Origin: JAAZLS01 sp964463285
Lineage (GTDB): Bacteria > Bacillota > Dethiobacteria > DTU022
Direction: 5' to 3'
Assembly: GCA_964463285.1 (NCBI GenBank)
Contig: CAYXBB010000058.1
Span: 1-6,428 of the forward strand
Length of the DNA: 6,428 nucleotides
Shown: positions 5,823 through 6,428 of the stretch, piece after piece
Layout: each line of letters starts with the position of its first letter
How positions within the stretch are numbered: position 1 is the stretch's first letter
The notes under the pieces: generated by a model
What the model saw: the letters and a program-made list of their open reading frames with translations, nothing else
What the model was told of the DNA's origin: nothing
The model's database searches: none
Translations under genes and position numbers: made by a program

Positions 5823-6010
5823 TTTGGACATGTTGCTGAACTGCAAGGAGTCCCCGCTTGATGGGGGACCGTTTCACCACACCCGGGGCATACACAATAT
5901 CCCCCCGGACCAGCAGCCATTCCTCCTCTGCCGCCGCCTCTTCCGGCGCCGGGCCGGCCGCCCCGGATGGGGCCCTGGCCCATCGGACCTGTTCCATCTC
6001 TTCCCGGCAT
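5792..6010 (-). CDS. DUF5320-like small protein with zinc ribbon (copy 2), probably truncated
   Basis: A 72-residue protein. MPGRDGTGPMGQGP (1-14) is the DUF5320 N-terminal signature; 15-37 is a Gly/Arg-rich linker. Residues 39-66 form a zinc-ribbon-like part: C39, C41-P-G-C44, C56, C61-P-K-C64, that is six Cys, with H50. The family's usual C-terminal charged helix is missing in this frame but is encoded just downstream in another frame (5718-5822). The start is firm: AGGAGGTG ends 4 to 5 nt before the ATG. Its own promoter (6108-6135) and an operator block (6082-6107) match those of copy 1. Zinc or iron binding is likely from the Cys pattern; the function is unknown. The zinc-ribbon part is intact, so the short form may still be made and used. 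Confidence 0.85.
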   Translation of the reverse strand: MPGRDGTGPMGQGPIRGGRPGAGRGGGRGGMAAGPGGYCVCPGCGETVPHQAGTPCSSATCPKCGSRLVRGQ

Positions 6011-6025
6011 TTCGCACCTCCTAAA

Positions 6026-6050
6026 ATTTTGCTGTTCAAGACAACAAAAT
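6026..6050 (-). promoter_or_regulatory. Leader hairpin just before the DUF5320 copy 2 ribosome site
   Basis: On the minus-strand RNA, 6041-6050 pairs with 6026-6035 in a 10-bp stem (core UUUUGUUGU/ACAGCAAAA, one G-U pair) with a 5-base loop. It ends about 4 nt before the Shine-Dalgarno sequence (6015-6022). Its sequence is unlike the copy 1 hairpin, but its position is the same. Confidence 0.5.
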
Positions 6051-6081
6051 CAATCATTTACCCGTAAGTAGCATAACCGAT

Positions 6082-6107
6082 TAATTATTGTCTTATGCCC
6101 ATAATTA
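6082..6107 (-). promoter_or_regulatory. Operator-like block, copy 2 (TTATGGGCATAA palindrome)
   Basis: Matches 1698-1723 at 25 of 26 positions. The core TTATGGGCATAA is at 6093-6104, immediately downstream of the -10 box and over the expected start point. The coding regions next to the two copies are far less similar than this block, so it has been kept by selection or copied recently. Confidence 0.7.
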
Positions 6108-6135
6108 ATTATAGCAAATTATTAGTTTCCGTCAA
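6108..6135 (-). promoter_or_regulatory. Promoter of DUF5320 copy 2
   Basis: On the minus strand: TTGACG (6130-6135), 16-nt spacer, TATAAT (6108-6113). Spacer length equals that of the copy 1 promoter. The transcript would begin near 6101, giving a leader of about 90 nt. Confidence 0.82.
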
Positions 6136-6205
6136 CCCCAGCGGTCCGGGCCCACCTTCACTGCTACCGCTGCCGTATCACAATATATAACTCCCCTATC
6201 CATAC

Positions 6206-6358
6206 TTATGGGGCGGGTTTAGTTCCCATGTCTTTAAGCCCACCACCGCTTTTCCCATTAAAAACCGGAGCTATCTCGGAAAGAGCCTCATACTTTCCAC
6301 CCAGGTCGATAACAGCATCTTCCGCCCAAAAGCGGATCATCCCTGGGGCATTTTGCAT
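6206..6358 (-). CDS. Unrecognised 50-residue ORF, possibly the 3' end of a broken gene
   Basis: ATG at 6356-6358 to TAA at 6206-6208. The peptide (starting MQNAPGMIRFWAEDAVIDLG, ending LKDMGTKPAP) has a protein-like composition, but I do not recognise a family. AAGG lies a few bases before the ATG, a close spacing. Reading further upstream in the same frame meets TAA at 6371-6373, beyond which the frame is open again to the window edge with a C-x-x-C (LCVGCNRKQYL). So this may be a pseudogene end rather than a small gene. The DUF5320 copy 2 promoter follows about 70 nt downstream. Confidence 0.35.
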   Translation of the reverse strand: MQNAPGMIRFWAEDAVIDLGGKYEALSEIAPVFNGKSGGGLKDMGTKPAP

Positions 6359-6428
6359 ACACCTTATCGGTTATAGATATTGTTTCCGATTACAGCCGAC
6401 GCAGAGCGCTGCCGGAAAAAGGCCGGGC

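Noticed and set aside
5803..6057. Minus-strand 84-codon frame starting before DUF5320 copy 2
   Set aside because: It overlaps the hairpin and Shine-Dalgarno sequence of the real gene and then reads the DUF5320 gene in the wrong frame.

Overview
The window reads as chromosomal DNA of an anaerobic, low-to-mid GC Gram-positive bacterium, most likely a clostridial or Peptococcaceae-type Firmicute (Desulfotomaculum/Pelotomaculum-like). This rests on strong AGGAGG ribosome sites, near-consensus TTGACA/TATAAT promoters, and the company of DUF134, DUF5320, DUF364 and DUF89 proteins, which are common in such anaerobes. The assignment is an inference from gene content. Every confident gene lies on the minus strand, so transcription runs from high to low coordinates.

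Layout in transcription order: (1) 6428-6140 holds a 50-codon ORF of unknown nature, possibly the 3' end of a broken gene. (2) 6135-5667 is a small DUF5320/zinc-ribbon gene with its own promoter, a palindromic operator and a weak terminator. Its expected C-terminal helix is present but out of frame. (3) 5574-5002 encodes a DUF134 helix-turn-helix protein with a Cys-rich tail. (4) 4831-2688 is a drug-efflux type unit: promoter, remnant of a deleted marR copy, MATE transporter, intact marR. (5) 2619-1815 encodes a DUF4213/DUF364 protein behind a consensus promoter. (6) 1752-1201 is a second DUF5320 gene with promoter, operator and a good terminator. (7) 1060-191 encodes a DUF89 phosphatase-like protein. 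(8) The first 190 bases hold no clear gene.

The most coherent signal is regulatory. Both DUF5320 genes carry the same 26-bp block (25/26 identical) just downstream of the -10 box, centred on the palindrome TTATGGGCATAA. Both also have a hairpin immediately before the Shine-Dalgarno sequence. The only unassigned DNA-binding protein beside them is the DUF134 protein, so a small regulon (DUF134 repressor, two metal-type small proteins, perhaps DUF364) is a testable idea. The second signal is evolutionary: an in-frame deleted marR relic ends directly at the MATE start codon, which suggests that marR once preceded the transporter, as in mepR-mepA of Staphylococcus, and that the gene was duplicated.

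No tRNA, rRNA, CRISPR array or intact insertion sequence was found by eye.
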